Below are positions 11,144-18,104 of a DNA stretch of 22,715 nt, one piece after another; positions within the stretch are counted from its first letter, which is position 1, and the number at the start of each line of letters is the position of its first letter. The position numbers and the translations under genes were made by a program. The notes beneath the pieces were generated by a model. The model worked only from the letters and a program-made list of their open reading frames with translations. It ran no database searches and had not been told where the DNA came from. The DNA lies in IMG/VR virus record IMGVR_UViG_3300044640_002097, positions 1-22,715 of that record. One strand, given 5' to 3'. The stretch comes from a virus.

Positions 11144-13099
11144 TTAGTGTACATCCCCATAATTTTTTCCTTTTTGGACATCAATTTTTAAAGGTACTCT
11201 TAATTTAGCTTGTTTATTCACAGCTTCAATACTTTCCCATAAAAGAGATTTTACTCTTTCATAATCATTTGATTTACAAACAGTTAAAATTTCATCGTGG
11301 AAATTTCCTACAATTTTGATACCCTTTCTTCGTATATAAGCACACCATAAAATATGTAAGTAACTCCCTGCGCCTTGGTTTACTGTAGAAAAAATATCAG
11401 ATTCCTTTCTAAGTGTATAAAAATAACCATTTAGGGGATTTTTAACCCACATTTGATGTCTTACTGTTTTTACTTCACATTGAGAACTAAAAATCTTTAC
11501 TGCCTGATTAAGTTTCCAATACCCATCTAAAAGTTGTTGAGCCTCTTTTTCTGATATTTTTAACTCTTTTGCAAGTTTTTTCTTACCTACTCCATAAAGT
11601 GCACTGTATGACGTAGTTTTCGCCTTATTTCTAATAATATTTAACTTTGAGAATTGTTCAGATATTTCTTCATCATTGTATACCTTATAAAATTCAGGTA
11701 GTGTATTTCTATCTTTAGTACCTTTTTTGTACCACTTGTAAAAATCTTCATCCTCTTGAGACATCATACCTGCAAATATTGCAAGTTGTGTATGACTATC
11801 ATAATCAGGGTCAGATAAAATATCAATAGCTTTAGGGTCAATATCTGCTACAAAGTTAGTCCTTGTGTAATTTTCAAGAGAGCTTAAATCTGAACCAACA
11901 AAAACTTCATCAGCTTCACAAGTTAAAACAGGTCTAACATATTCTCCATAAGGAGCAGATATTTTTGGAAGATTTACTAAAGTTTTATGTCTTAGACGTA
12001 TAGTATTAGTCAAACCCCCTATCTGAGCTTGAATATAACCATTTGGTTGTACATTTTTTAAAAAACTCTCCAGGTAGGATTTTCTATGGTTGATAACTGA
12101 TAAATCATCAAGAGCTATTAACTCAGGTACTTTTTCAACTAATTTTAGAACACTCTTACAAAGGTTCTTATCTTTATCTTTTATCTGTTCAACTTGTTTT
12201 AACTCACCTTTTGTATTTACTGTTTCTACATATATTTCGGGAATCCATCCAAGGCTAAACAAATACTGCTTAACTTGTGAGACGCTTACGGGGTTGCTTT
12301 CAGAATACCCTGTAATCTCTTCTATAACTCCATCGTAGTCATCAGGTAAACCACAAGCCTTTACAAGATACATCCAACGCTCTCCACTAGAAGATAAACT
12401 TCCATCTTTTTTGAACATATTCTTAGGTTTAGTTCTCTTAGATTTTATAGGTATTTTTGGCATGATAGTTTTTAGGATGTCTATTTTTTCCTGTGCCATT
12501 TTAGTTAGTATTTCTAAGTTTTCTCTACACTTGTTAATATCTAACTTTATGCCATAGGTTTCTTGGTCTGCTACTATTTGCATAACCTCCGCCAAGAATC
12601 TAAGATAACTTTCTATTTTAGCTAAATCCCCATCATAAATTTCCTTTAAATAATTTAAGCAATCTTCCCATAGAGCTATGTTAATTTTAACGTCCTCTCT
12701 AACACGATTAGCATATTCTTCATAGGTTAAATCAGTCCAAGACTCAATTTTAGGTTTTTGTAGTCCATAATCCTCTGCAAAAAATTCTAAACCATATTTC
12801 AATCTATTTGGAAATAGTGCCCAAGATAAGGGTAAAGTATCTATAATAAAAGCTTTTACTTCTATACCTAATACTTTTTCTAATGCTTTTTTATCAAATA
12901 AGTATCCATTATGAAATACACAAACTTTTGTTGGGTCTGATAAAACTTTTATCATATCGTCATACTTAGCTGTATCTTTTAAAGCCCAAGAGTTATCTTT
13001 TGTTTTCCAACCTATACCAAAAGTGTGTATTTTAGTAAGTGAGTCTAAAAATCCGTCACTTTCACAATCACAAACATAAATACCATTATCTAAATTCAT
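11144..13099 (-). CDS. Family A DNA polymerase with 3'-5' exonuclease domain
   Basis: A 651-residue T7-type replicative DNA polymerase. The exonuclease domain shows D11 and E13 (CDCESDG), HNGYLFD with D69, and D136 (VREDVK), so proofreading looks active. The polymerase domain shows motif A GSDLSSLE (D404, E409), motif B R490-x3-K494-x3-Y498-x3-YG, and motif C HDE (601-603). No 5'-3' exonuclease domain is present, as in phage T7. Tyr498 corresponds to T7 Tyr526, the residue linked to poor discrimination against dideoxynucleotides. The gene is last in the P5 unit and its ATG overlaps the stop of the 54-aa gene. The dispersed motif is absent from it. Confidence 0.95.
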   Translation of the reverse strand: MNLDNGIYVCDCESDGFLDSLTKIHTFGIGWKTKDNSWALKDTAKYDDMIKVLSDPTKVCVFHNGYLFDKKALEKVLGIEVKAFIIDTLPLSWALFPNRLKYGLEFFAEDYGLQKPKIESWTDLTYEEYANRVREDVKINIALWEDCLNYLKEIYDGDLAKIESYLRFLAEVMQIVADQETYGIKLDINKCRENLEILTKMAQEKIDILKTIMPKIPIKSKRTKPKNMFKKDGSLSSSGERWMYLVKACGLPDDYDGVIEEITGYSESNPVSVSQVKQYLFSLGWIPEIYVETVNTKGELKQVEQIKDKDKNLCKSVLKLVEKVPELIALDDLSVINHRKSYLESFLKNVQPNGYIQAQIGGLTNTIRLRHKTLVNLPKISAPYGEYVRPVLTCEADEVFVGSDLSSLENYTRTNFVADIDPKAIDILSDPDYDSHTQLAIFAGMMSQEDEDFYKWYKKGTKDRNTLPEFYKVYNDEEISEQFSKLNIIRNKAKTTSYSALYGVGKKKLAKELKISEKEAQQLLDGYWKLNQAVKIFSSQCEVKTVRHQMWVKNPLNGYFYTLRKESDIFSTVNQGAGSYLHILWCAYIRRKGIKIVGNFHDEILTVCKSNDYERVKSLLWESIEAVNKQAKLRVPLKIDVQKGKNYGDVH

Positions 13100-13260
13100 A
13101 CCTTCTCAAATTTACTATAAAAATCTTTTTCTTCTCTTGTAAAAACTAATCCTGATTCTATTTGTTCGTAGACTATTGAATTATACCACACTCTTGACTT
13201 TCTACTTTTTGATTTTGAGAAGTATAGTATTTTATATGTTTTTTCTTTGTATTTGTACAT
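13096..13260 (-). CDS. Small protein, possibly DUF1653-like, 54 aa
   Basis: ATG at 13260 and TGA at 13098-13096, with an ATGA overlap on the polymerase start. The order YKYKEKTYKILYFSK, then VWYNSIVYEQ, then LVFTREEKDFYSKFEKV recalls DUF1653, a small beta domain built on Y-K-x-K-x-Y-x-V-L and R-x-x-x-x-F. The likeness is by eye and not strong. The translational link to the polymerase argues that the gene is real. A copy of the dispersed motif (13269-13300) lies immediately upstream of its start. Confidence 0.65.
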   Translation of the reverse strand: MYKYKEKTYKILYFSKSKSRKSRVWYNSIVYEQIESGLVFTREEKDFYSKFEKV

Positions 13261-13268
13261 TTTTTCTT

Positions 13269-13300
13269 TCTGTTTTTTAATCTTTTTCGCGCGAAATTAA
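13269..13300 (+). repeat. Dispersed G/C-core motif, copy 11 (intergenic)
   Basis: Rightward: TCTGTTTTTTAATC, TTTTT, core CGCGCG, AAATT. It fills the gap between the 130-aa gene and the start of the 54-aa gene. Confidence 0.75.
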
Positions 13301-13689
13301 GCCTCAAAATTACTTGTTAATCTTAACCACCAACCTATAGATTTTTTCAATTCTTTTCTAAAAGCTGTAAATATATTATCAATTTCCCACATCTCTTCAT
13401 CTGTAATCCAACGGACAAAGTAAAAATCAACTCTACTGCTCCACTCTCCTAAAGTGTTATCTACAAACTTACCTTTGCTGTAGTTTATAAAATGTATTAT
13501 AGGGTATCCATCATCTAAGTAGATACACATTGCTAATTTTTTATGTTTATTCTTTTTAGCTTCGTGAACAGCGTTATATTGACATCTGAAATTGTATCTA
13601 CACTTACCTGCTTTTACTTTTATCTTTTTATAGTTAGCTATTGTGTAGTTTACTATTTTTTGTTTTGCTTCATGGTTGTTGTAATTCAT
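13297..13689 (-). CDS. Hypothetical protein, 130 aa
   Basis: A basic, aromatic-rich protein: an N-terminal helix rich in Lys and Tyr, a Cys pair (GKCRYNFRCQYN), a beta-rich centre (LAMCIYLDDGYPIIHFINYSKG) and a Trp-rich end (IGWWLRLTSNFEA). Proteins of this make-up are common next to replication genes in flavobacterial phages, but no function is known to me. The start codon abuts a copy of the dispersed motif at 13689-13718, and its stop overlaps another copy (13269-13300), so it is framed by two copies. Confidence 0.7.
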   Translation of the reverse strand: MNYNNHEAKQKIVNYTIANYKKIKVKAGKCRYNFRCQYNAVHEAKKNKHKKLAMCIYLDDGYPIIHFINYSKGKFVDNTLGEWSSRVDFYFVRWITDEEMWEIDNIFTAFRKELKKSIGWWLRLTSNFEA

Positions 13690-13718
13690 CTGTTTTTATT
13701 TTTTACGCGCCAAATTAA
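13689..13718 (+). repeat. Dispersed G/C-core motif, copy 12 (intergenic)
   Basis: Rightward: TCTGTTTTTATTTTTT, A, core CGCGCC, AAATT. It fills the gap between the 93-aa and 130-aa genes and touches the start codon of the latter. Confidence 0.75.
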
Positions 13719-13996
13719 GTCCAAAGAAAACCACGCCTTTTAACTAATCTCATTAGGTGCTCATCTGCGACTTCATCATCAATACTTATTGTATCTTTGT
13801 TTTCTTTCCACCATTCATAAAGATATTTTAATTCATCTACACTTTCTTTATGTACTTCATAGTTACAATGATTTAAACCACCTTCTCGTTCTACGAAGTC
13901 TATTAAAATTTGAAAGCAAGCGTGTAGCATTATCATGTCTCTATCTATCCAACCTTCTTTTACTGAGTTTAAACTGTGTATTTTTAGTGTTCTCAT
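13715..13996 (-). CDS. Hypothetical protein, 93 aa
   Basis: A 93-residue protein with the core GWIDRDMIMLHACFQILIDFVE, which I recognise as typical of a small protein family in phages of Bacteroidota and others; its function is unknown. It is helical and acidic (a Trp-Trp-Lys-Glu stretch follows), ending LVKRRGFLWT. It starts immediately after the stop of the membrane protein gene and lies upstream of the polymerase in the P5 unit. Confidence 0.7.
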   Translation of the reverse strand: MRTLKIHSLNSVKEGWIDRDMIMLHACFQILIDFVEREGGLNHCNYEVHKESVDELKYLYEWWKENKDTISIDDEVADEHLMRLVKRRGFLWT

Positions 13997-14593
13997 TTAC
14001 TTAAAGTTTTCATTAAACACTTTGTTTAGATTATCTATTTTCTGTTGTTCTAATGTTTTTGCGGAATTTATTAATTCTTCTACTTGTCTATTTTGTTCGT
14101 CTTTTATCTTGTAAGGTATTTCTAAGTTTGTAACATCCTCCACTTTCCAACCACCATCATCAAGAGTAAAATTATAACTGCCTTCTAAAATATATTCTTG
14201 CTCTTGAAAAAGTGTAGAGAAAGGAATTGACCATTCTAAATCTAAGTTTGTATACTCAACTGAGTATTTACTTATTGTAAAGTAATATCCATAATTGGTT
14301 AGTTTATAAATAGGACTGACTCTACCTTTCAATCTATAAATTTTCCAACGTTTCTTTACAATTTTCGCCAAAAAAGAATTAAAACAGAAAGTTAAAACTC
14401 TATAAACAACAGCTAGTAGTTGTAAACCAATAGCCCATATAGCAGTAGCTTCTAAAGGTTTACTAGTTTTAAAACCAAATATAAATTCTAAACTAATACT
14501 AACCAAAATTGTAAACCCTATCCAAAATAACCATAGATAACTGTTTCTTTTTTCTTTTAATACGGAACGTTGTTCTTCTGTTCTATCTTCCAT
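13997..14593 (-). CDS. Membrane protein with two helices, 198 aa
   Basis: The open frame can be extended upstream to 14671, but that part lies inside the methylase gene; the ATG at 14593 (MEDRTEEQ) overlaps the methylase by only 11 bp and is preferred. Two hydrophobic helices follow: SYLWLFWIGFTILVSISLEF and ATAIWAIGLQLLAVVYRVL, the first after a basic N-terminus. The remaining 120 residues are soluble, beta-rich and end in a helical tail, likely on the cytoplasmic side. No family recognised. Two copies of the dispersed motif (14041-14070, 14366-14390) lie in it, on opposite strands. Confidence 0.65.
   Translation of the reverse strand: MEDRTEEQRSVLKEKRNSYLWLFWIGFTILVSISLEFIFGFKTSKPLEATAIWAIGLQLLAVVYRVLTFCFNSFLAKIVKKRWKIYRLKGRVSPIYKLTNYGYYFTISKYSVEYTNLDLEWSIPFSTLFQEQEYILEGSYNFTLDDGGWKVEDVTNLEIPYKIKDEQNRQVEELINSAKTLEQQKIDNLNKVFNENFK
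14041..14070 (+). repeat. Dispersed G/C-core motif, copy 13
   Basis: Rightward: TCTGTTGTTCTAATG, TTTTT, core GCGG, AATTT. It lies antisense in the 198-aa membrane protein gene. Confidence 0.6.
14366..14390 (-). repeat. Dispersed G/C-core motif, copy 14
   Basis: Leftward: TCTGTTTTAATTC, TTTTTT, core GGCG, AAAATT. A near-consensus copy in the 198-aa gene, codon phase TTC-TGT, different from copy 8. Confidence 0.7.
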
Positions 14594-15098
14594 AAAATTC
14601 TGTTTTACATTTACTATTTTCAAATTTATACCAACAGCAATTATCTTTACCTGTTGTATTAGTACCTTCAATCCAAATCAATCTACCAACTGAAACTATT
14701 TTTGAACAGTATTGCATTAGTTCATGTGACTGTTTAGTATGCATCCAATCGGCATCAAATAAAAGCCAAGTAGGTCTTAACTGTCTAAAATGGTCTATTA
14801 GTTTATGCAAGATATAATCTGACTTTTTATCTCTACTCCACGGCGGATTTGTAATAATTAAATCAGCACCTTTACAGTAGTTTTCATCAATAGATAAAGC
14901 ATTTGTTCCAGAAATAATATCGCTATAATTAACACATTCTGCGTGGTTCTCTAATAATTTAACCAAATCACCTAAACCATAGCAAGGTTCAACATATTTA
15001 CAGTCTTTTATGAAAGATATTAGAGGTTCAACAGCTCTTTTGTCAAAGGTTCTGTAAAAGTCCTTATCTATCTTTTCAAAATCACTTCTTTTGCCCAT
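14583..15098 (-). CDS. Small DNA adenine methylase-like protein, 171 aa
   Basis: A short class I SAM-dependent methyltransferase. Motif I is EPCYGLGDL (37-45), the acidic residue of the second strand is in YSDI (about 59-61), and motif IV is TNPPWS (83-88), the signature of N6-adenine or N4-cytosine methylases. The N-terminal KDFYRTFDKRAVEPLI and the C-terminal VSVGRLIWIEGT and CCWYKF stretches match a small phage family in which no clear target-recognition domain is present. It may modify phage DNA against host restriction, but specificity cannot be read from the sequence. Overlaps of 11-17 bp with both neighbours. Confidence 0.75.
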   Translation of the reverse strand: MGKRSDFEKIDKDFYRTFDKRAVEPLISFIKDCKYVEPCYGLGDLVKLLENHAECVNYSDIISGTNALSIDENYCKGADLIITNPPWSRDKKSDYILHKLIDHFRQLRPTWLLFDADWMHTKQSHELMQYCSKIVSVGRLIWIEGTNTTGKDNCCWYKFENSKCKTEFYGR

Positions 15099-15306
15099 TT
15101 ATATTTGTTGTTTTTGTGTAGTGTTTTGAAAATTTAGTGTATAACTTATCTAAGTTAATTTCATATCTATTTTCATTGTCATCGGCAAAGATAATGAATT
15201 TTTTAGAATAATCTTCAATTAACTCTAAAATATTTTTAAGAGTTTCTTCTTTTGTCCATTCTTCATTTAATAGAAGTTCTAATCTTCTAAGTATAATTTT
15301 TTTCAT
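15082..15306 (-). CDS. Hypothetical protein, 74 aa
   Basis: A longer start exists at 15315, but the ATG at 15306 overlaps the preceding TGA as ATGA and is preferred. The protein is helical, rich in Lys, Leu and Glu (MKKIILRRLELLLNEEWTKE, then LKNILELIEDYSKKFIIF), with no known motif. Its 3' end runs 17 bp into the methylase gene, so the two are probably made together. Confidence 0.6.
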   Translation of the reverse strand: MKKIILRRLELLLNEEWTKEETLKNILELIEDYSKKFIIFADDNENRYEINLDKLYTKFSKHYTKTTNINGQKK

Positions 15307-15599
15307 ATAATGCATTTTAAAGTTTTTCCTGAATCTTGAAAACTTAATTCTACATCTCCATAATAAGTAAATATTCTTCCTACTTCTTTATCTGTTTGAG
15401 TGTGATTGATTATTTCTAGTCTATTAACTTTTGTTTCAGAATTCATTAATTCTATTAATTGTTGTTTTTGCTCTCTCTTGTCAAAACCTCTTATATACCC
15501 ATCTCTAAAAACTCTTTCAAGTTGTTTTAGATTTGCTAGAGGTTCTCTTATTTGGGATTTATATTCTTCCCAAGCTTCGTTTATGCTAGTATATTCCAT
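15303..15599 (-). CDS. Hypothetical protein, 98 aa
   Basis: A 98-residue protein with two parts: a helical N-terminal half (SINEAWEEYKSQIREPLANL, then LERVFRDGYIRGFDKREQ) and a beta-rich C-terminal half (EVGRIFTYYGDVELSF). There is no signal peptide or membrane helix. It lies 10 bp after the 309-aa gene and is ATGA-linked to the 74-aa gene. No family recognised. Confidence 0.65.
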   Translation of the reverse strand: MEYTSINEAWEEYKSQIREPLANLKQLERVFRDGYIRGFDKREQKQQLIELMNSETKVNRLEIINHTQTDKEVGRIFTYYGDVELSFQDSGKTLKCII

Positions 15600-15609
15600 G
15601 CGCTTCGCT

Positions 15610-16539
15610 TTATATTTCTAAATATTCTATTAAATTTAATAATGTTTCTGTTGTACAACCTTTACCTTTAACTACTGCGTCTATGTCAGCTAAACTAAAT
15701 CTTTTTTTATTTAATCTGATTAACTCTTCTACTTCTTTCTTTGTTTTAAATCTTTTTCCCGCCCACTTATCAGCCGTAAAATTACCAAAAGATGTTTTTA
15801 CACATTTGAAAAACTTATCATCATAGATATAAAAAGTCTGACCCTCTACAATTTGCTGTCCATCTGCTGTTTTGTAGTTTTTATAGGTATTAATATATTC
15901 TTCTGCATTTTCTCTTTTGGCGAAAGTTTTAAATTTACTAAAATCTTCATCGCCTTTAAAAAGACAAGATGTTTCACAAATATTATCTGCATCTCCAATA
16001 TAGTAAAATACATCCCCTACATAAATATCTTTACCATCAAAAGACTGAAAAATAGGAAGTTTTACCAATCTCACAGCTCCTAACTTAGAGGTATGATTAC
16101 CATAATAAACTATTATTTTATTATTTATTACTTCAAATTTTGATATAAACCCACAGATAGTATCTTCATTACCAAACTGAACTTTATTTTTTAATTCAAA
16201 CACTTCTCCTGTTGGTAAATATTTTACAGAGTGAATTTTATGTATACTTTCATCCCAAAAACCTAAAACTTCTTCCCATGTAGCTCCTTTATTTGTGTAG
16301 GTCAATTCATACTTTTCACCTAAATAATTTCCATTTTCTCTTTTGGTAACAAGACCTACATCATAATAAGAATAACTTAAAACCTCATAATCCTTATAAA
16401 CTACCTCTTCATAGTCACAAGAGTTTTCTACTAACTCACTTGGAATATAATAACCTTCGTATTTATCTGAATAATAAGATTTTCCATTACCGCTTTTATT
16501 AAATACAGCTTGTGTACCTTTATGTTTATATTGTTTCAT
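15610..16539 (-). CDS. Large hypothetical protein with SVK-x-L-x-x-GEVF repeat motif, 309 aa
   Basis: A beta-rich soluble protein. The segment IHSVKYLPTGEVFELKNKVQ (about residues 101-120) matches a motif (SVKRLSDGEVFxVGD) that recurs in hypothetical proteins of Bacteroidota phages, usually as a small beta unit; related turns recur later (FQSFDGKDIYVGDVFYY, then KTADGQQIVEGQTFYIYDD), so the protein is probably built from several such units. The last 50 residues are helical (KEVEELIRLNKKRFSLADI). A copy of the dispersed motif lies in this part at 15738-15765. Role unknown; position between RNase H and the methylase. Confidence 0.7.
   Translation of the reverse strand: MKQYKHKGTQAVFNKSGNGKSYYSDKYEGYYIPSELVENSCDYEEVVYKDYEVLSYSYYDVGLVTKRENGNYLGEKYELTYTNKGATWEEVLGFWDESIHKIHSVKYLPTGEVFELKNKVQFGNEDTICGFISKFEVINNKIIVYYGNHTSKLGAVRLVKLPIFQSFDGKDIYVGDVFYYIGDADNICETSCLFKGDEDFSKFKTFAKRENAEEYINTYKNYKTADGQQIVEGQTFYIYDDKFFKCVKTSFGNFTADKWAGKRFKTKKEVEELIRLNKKRFSLADIDAVVKGKGCTTETLLNLIEYLEI
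15738..15765 (+). repeat. Dispersed G/C-core motif, copy 15 (weaker)
   Basis: Rightward: TCTTTGTTTTAAATC, TTTTT, core CCCGCCC. It lies antisense in the 309-aa gene. Confidence 0.4.
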
Positions 16540-16541
16540 AA

Positions 16542-16721
16542 TTAATATTGTGTTTGTTGTAGTTCTTGAATTTCTTCTTCTAATTCCTCTATTTTTTCAT
16601 CTTTTATTGAAATTTCGGTTTGTAATCTTTCAATTTCCGATTCTAAATTTAAAATCTCTTGCACTAAAGCATCTATTCCATCTCTAGCGTAATCTACACT
16701 TCTTTCTAAAGTTCTGTCCAT
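16542..16721 (-). CDS. Small coiled-coil protein, 59 aa
   Basis: A frame in the gap between RNase H and the 309-aa gene: ATG at 16721, TAA at 16544-16542. Residues 20-55 are an almost ideal coiled coil, with Leu and Ile at heptad spacing (VQEILNLESEIERLQTEI and then DEKIEELEEEIQELQQ). It is 7 bp downstream of RNase H and 2 bp upstream of the next start. Such small coiled coils can act as adaptors or as dimer parts; no partner can be named. Confidence 0.65.
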   Translation of the reverse strand: MDRTLERSVDYARDGIDALVQEILNLESEIERLQTEISIKDEKIEELEEEIQELQQTQY

Positions 16722-16728
16722 AATATTT

Positions 16729-17190
16729 TTATTTTATTTGTTGTCTCATCCATTTTTTTGCATTTTTATCTAATTTATCATTAACCCAACTCCTTGAGTC
16801 CGAAGTTCCGTTATGGCTCTTTACATGCTTGAATTCTAAATTTTTACAATGTGTTCTTGATTTTAAATCATTTAAAAGTTTAGCTATTAATTGTTCTACT
16901 TTTGATTTATTTTTCTTATTTGTTACACAACCAACTGCACCTAAACAATCTGTATTGAATACTATCTTTTTTATTTTTGGTAATTCTTTTTGCGCCAAAA
17001 TTGTAGCTAAAGCATTTCCAAAACATTTCATCTCTGCATCAATAGAAGATTTAGGATTTTGTTTAAATTTACCTGATTTCTCTATTTTAAATAAATCACA
17101 AATAATATAAAAAGCATACCCACCAACTTTATGTATTGGATGAAAAGAAGCATCTGTGTTTATAGTTAAACAGTTTATAGTTTTATCCAT
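16729..17190 (-). CDS. Ribonuclease H (RNase H1-like)
   Basis: A 153-residue type 1 RNase H. The acidic residues are D13 (INTDASF), E53 (DAEMKC) and D81 (FNTDC), and the last metal ligand is probably in VNDKLD near residues 136-141; VKSHNG supplies the conserved His. It removes RNA from RNA-DNA hybrids, likely primers made by the PrimPol-like primase, which matters here because the family A polymerase lacks a 5'-3' exonuclease domain. Normal length, no hybrid-binding domain. Its start overlaps the 70-aa gene by 16 bp. Confidence 0.88.
   Translation of the reverse strand: MDKTINCLTINTDASFHPIHKVGGYAFYIICDLFKIEKSGKFKQNPKSSIDAEMKCFGNALATILAQKELPKIKKIVFNTDCLGAVGCVTNKKNKSKVEQLIAKLLNDLKSRTHCKNLEFKHVKSHNGTSDSRSWVNDKLDKNAKKWMRQQIK
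16966..17000 (+). repeat. Dispersed G/C-core motif, copy 16 (weaker)
   Basis: Rightward: TCTTTTTTATTTTTGG, TAATTC, TTTTT, core GCGCC, AAAA. The first part is further away than usual. It lies in the RNase H gene. Confidence 0.4.
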
Positions 17191-17387
17191 TTACGCATCC
17201 ATTTTGTATATTCCATTTGATAATAGAATTCATTAAAATATTTTCTTCTGTATTTTACTTTTTGTTGCCGAAGTTTAGTCCACCCAAATAACTCATCTGT
17301 TTTATAAAATTTTCCGCCAAAAAAAGTTAAGTAAAGAACTGAAAAACAGATTGTGGTACGATATTTTTCTAATTTAATTTCTTCCAT
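17175..17387 (-). CDS. Hypothetical basic protein, 70 aa
   Basis: A 70-residue protein, very basic in the second half (TKLRQQKVKYRRKYFNEF) with several Tyr and Trp residues. The N-terminal ICFSVLYLTFFGGKFYKTD is encoded by a complete palindromic copy of the dispersed motif (17296-17350) and could pass for a weak membrane segment; that hydrophobic run may be a by-product of the DNA signal. Overlaps the genes on both sides by 14-16 bp. No family recognised. Confidence 0.6.
   Translation of the reverse strand: MEEIKLEKYRTTICFSVLYLTFFGGKFYKTDELFGWTKLRQQKVKYRRKYFNEFYYQMEYTKWMRKWIKL
17296..17350. repeat. Dispersed G/C-core motif, copy 17 (two arms, palindromic)
   Basis: TCTGTTTT at 17296-17303 and its exact complement AAAACAGA at 17343-17350 flank one core CCGCC (17314-17318) with T tract on one side and A tract on the other. 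Both orientations of the motif are thus present around one core. Confidence 0.75.
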
Positions 17388-17535
17388 AATAAAACTCTTT
17401 ATAGTTAATCCAACATAAACCTAATATCTTTACTTTTAATCTCACTCCTATAAGTGGATTATAATAACCCCAACTCTCTAAATGACAATCGCCATATAAA
17501 TAAACTTTCTTATAATCTGTTATTAGATTTTTCAT
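17374..17535 (-). CDS. Small hypothetical protein, 53 aa
   Basis: ATG at 17535 overlaps the end of the 146-aa gene by 26 bp; TAA at 17376-17374 overlaps the next start by 14 bp. The peptide is aromatic and beta-like (YKKVYLYGDCHLESWGYY, then LKVKILGLCWINYKEFYYG). It fills a gap of 122 bp between two longer genes. The overlaps favour a real gene; the family is not recognised. Confidence 0.55.
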   Translation of the reverse strand: MKNLITDYKKVYLYGDCHLESWGYYNPLIGVRLKVKILGLCWINYKEFYYGRN

Positions 17536-17950
17536 TTTCTAAATATTTTACAACTGCATTAAACGTATTCTGAATCCAAGTTAAATCTTTATCGTGAAAT
17601 TCTTGATATTGATTATCTCCTATTACACCACAACCATTATTATTCAAATAAAAGCTAACTTTACCCTCTTTTTCAATCTTTTGTATAACAGGAATAATCG
17701 CGTCAAAAGAATTATAAAATCTTAACTCAGAATGATTTCTACAAACATAATATCTACTACCTAATTTATCTTTGTGGTTTTTAGATTTTTCCTGTATTAT
17801 TTTATTTAGCGGGTTTTCTTCTTGTTTTATAATAGGTGTTCTCCACCAGCCTGCTTTTGAGTATCCTTGTAAATCGTTAAATGGTATGTATTGCCAACCT
17901 AAATATTCAGCAATAAGTTTTGACCCATTAATTATTTCTTCTTTTGTCAT
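17510..17950 (-). CDS. Conserved phage protein of unknown function, 146 aa
   Basis: The segments LIAEYLGWQYIPFNDLQGYS, then GWWRT, then VCRNHSELRFYNSFDAIIPV and finally NTFNAVVKYLEN make up a pattern seen in many hypothetical proteins of Bacteroidota phages and prophages. It is a soluble, mixed alpha/beta protein of ordinary length for that group. I know of no assigned function. It is the third gene of the P5 unit and overlaps the small gene after it by 26 bp. Confidence 0.75.
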   Translation of the reverse strand: MTKEEIINGSKLIAEYLGWQYIPFNDLQGYSKAGWWRTPIIKQEENPLNKIIQEKSKNHKDKLGSRYYVCRNHSELRFYNSFDAIIPVIQKIEKEGKVSFYLNNNGCGVIGDNQYQEFHDKDLTWIQNTFNAVVKYLENEKSNNRL

Positions 17951-17952
17951 AA

Positions 17953-18102
17953 TTACTTCTTTTTAAATTTATCTAACCAACCTAAAAAAGTATTAGGTTT
18001 TTTCTCAATGTGTAAAACCGTCTCTTTATTTATTTTTAGCTCCAAACTTACTAACTTAGAGCCCTTTCCTAAAATTATTCCTTCGGGTGATGATTGTGCC
18101 AT
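17953..18102 (-). CDS. Small hypothetical protein, 49 aa
   Basis: ATG at 18102, TAA at 17955-17953, 2 bp from both neighbouring genes. The sequence MAQSSPEGIILGKGSKLVSL then LKINKETVLHIEKKPNTFL ends in a Lys-rich tail. It reads as a small beta structure; no motif is recognised. The exact tiling in the gap between two genes and the strong ATG support it. Confidence 0.6.
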   Translation of the reverse strand: MAQSSPEGIILGKGSKLVSLELKINKETVLHIEKKPNTFLGWLDKFKKK

Positions 18103-18104
18103 GG

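Noticed and set aside
14594-14671. Longer start for the 198-aa membrane protein
   Set aside because: The extra 26 codons lie wholly inside the methylase gene; the ATG at 14593 gives a short overlap and a sensible N-terminus before the first membrane helix.
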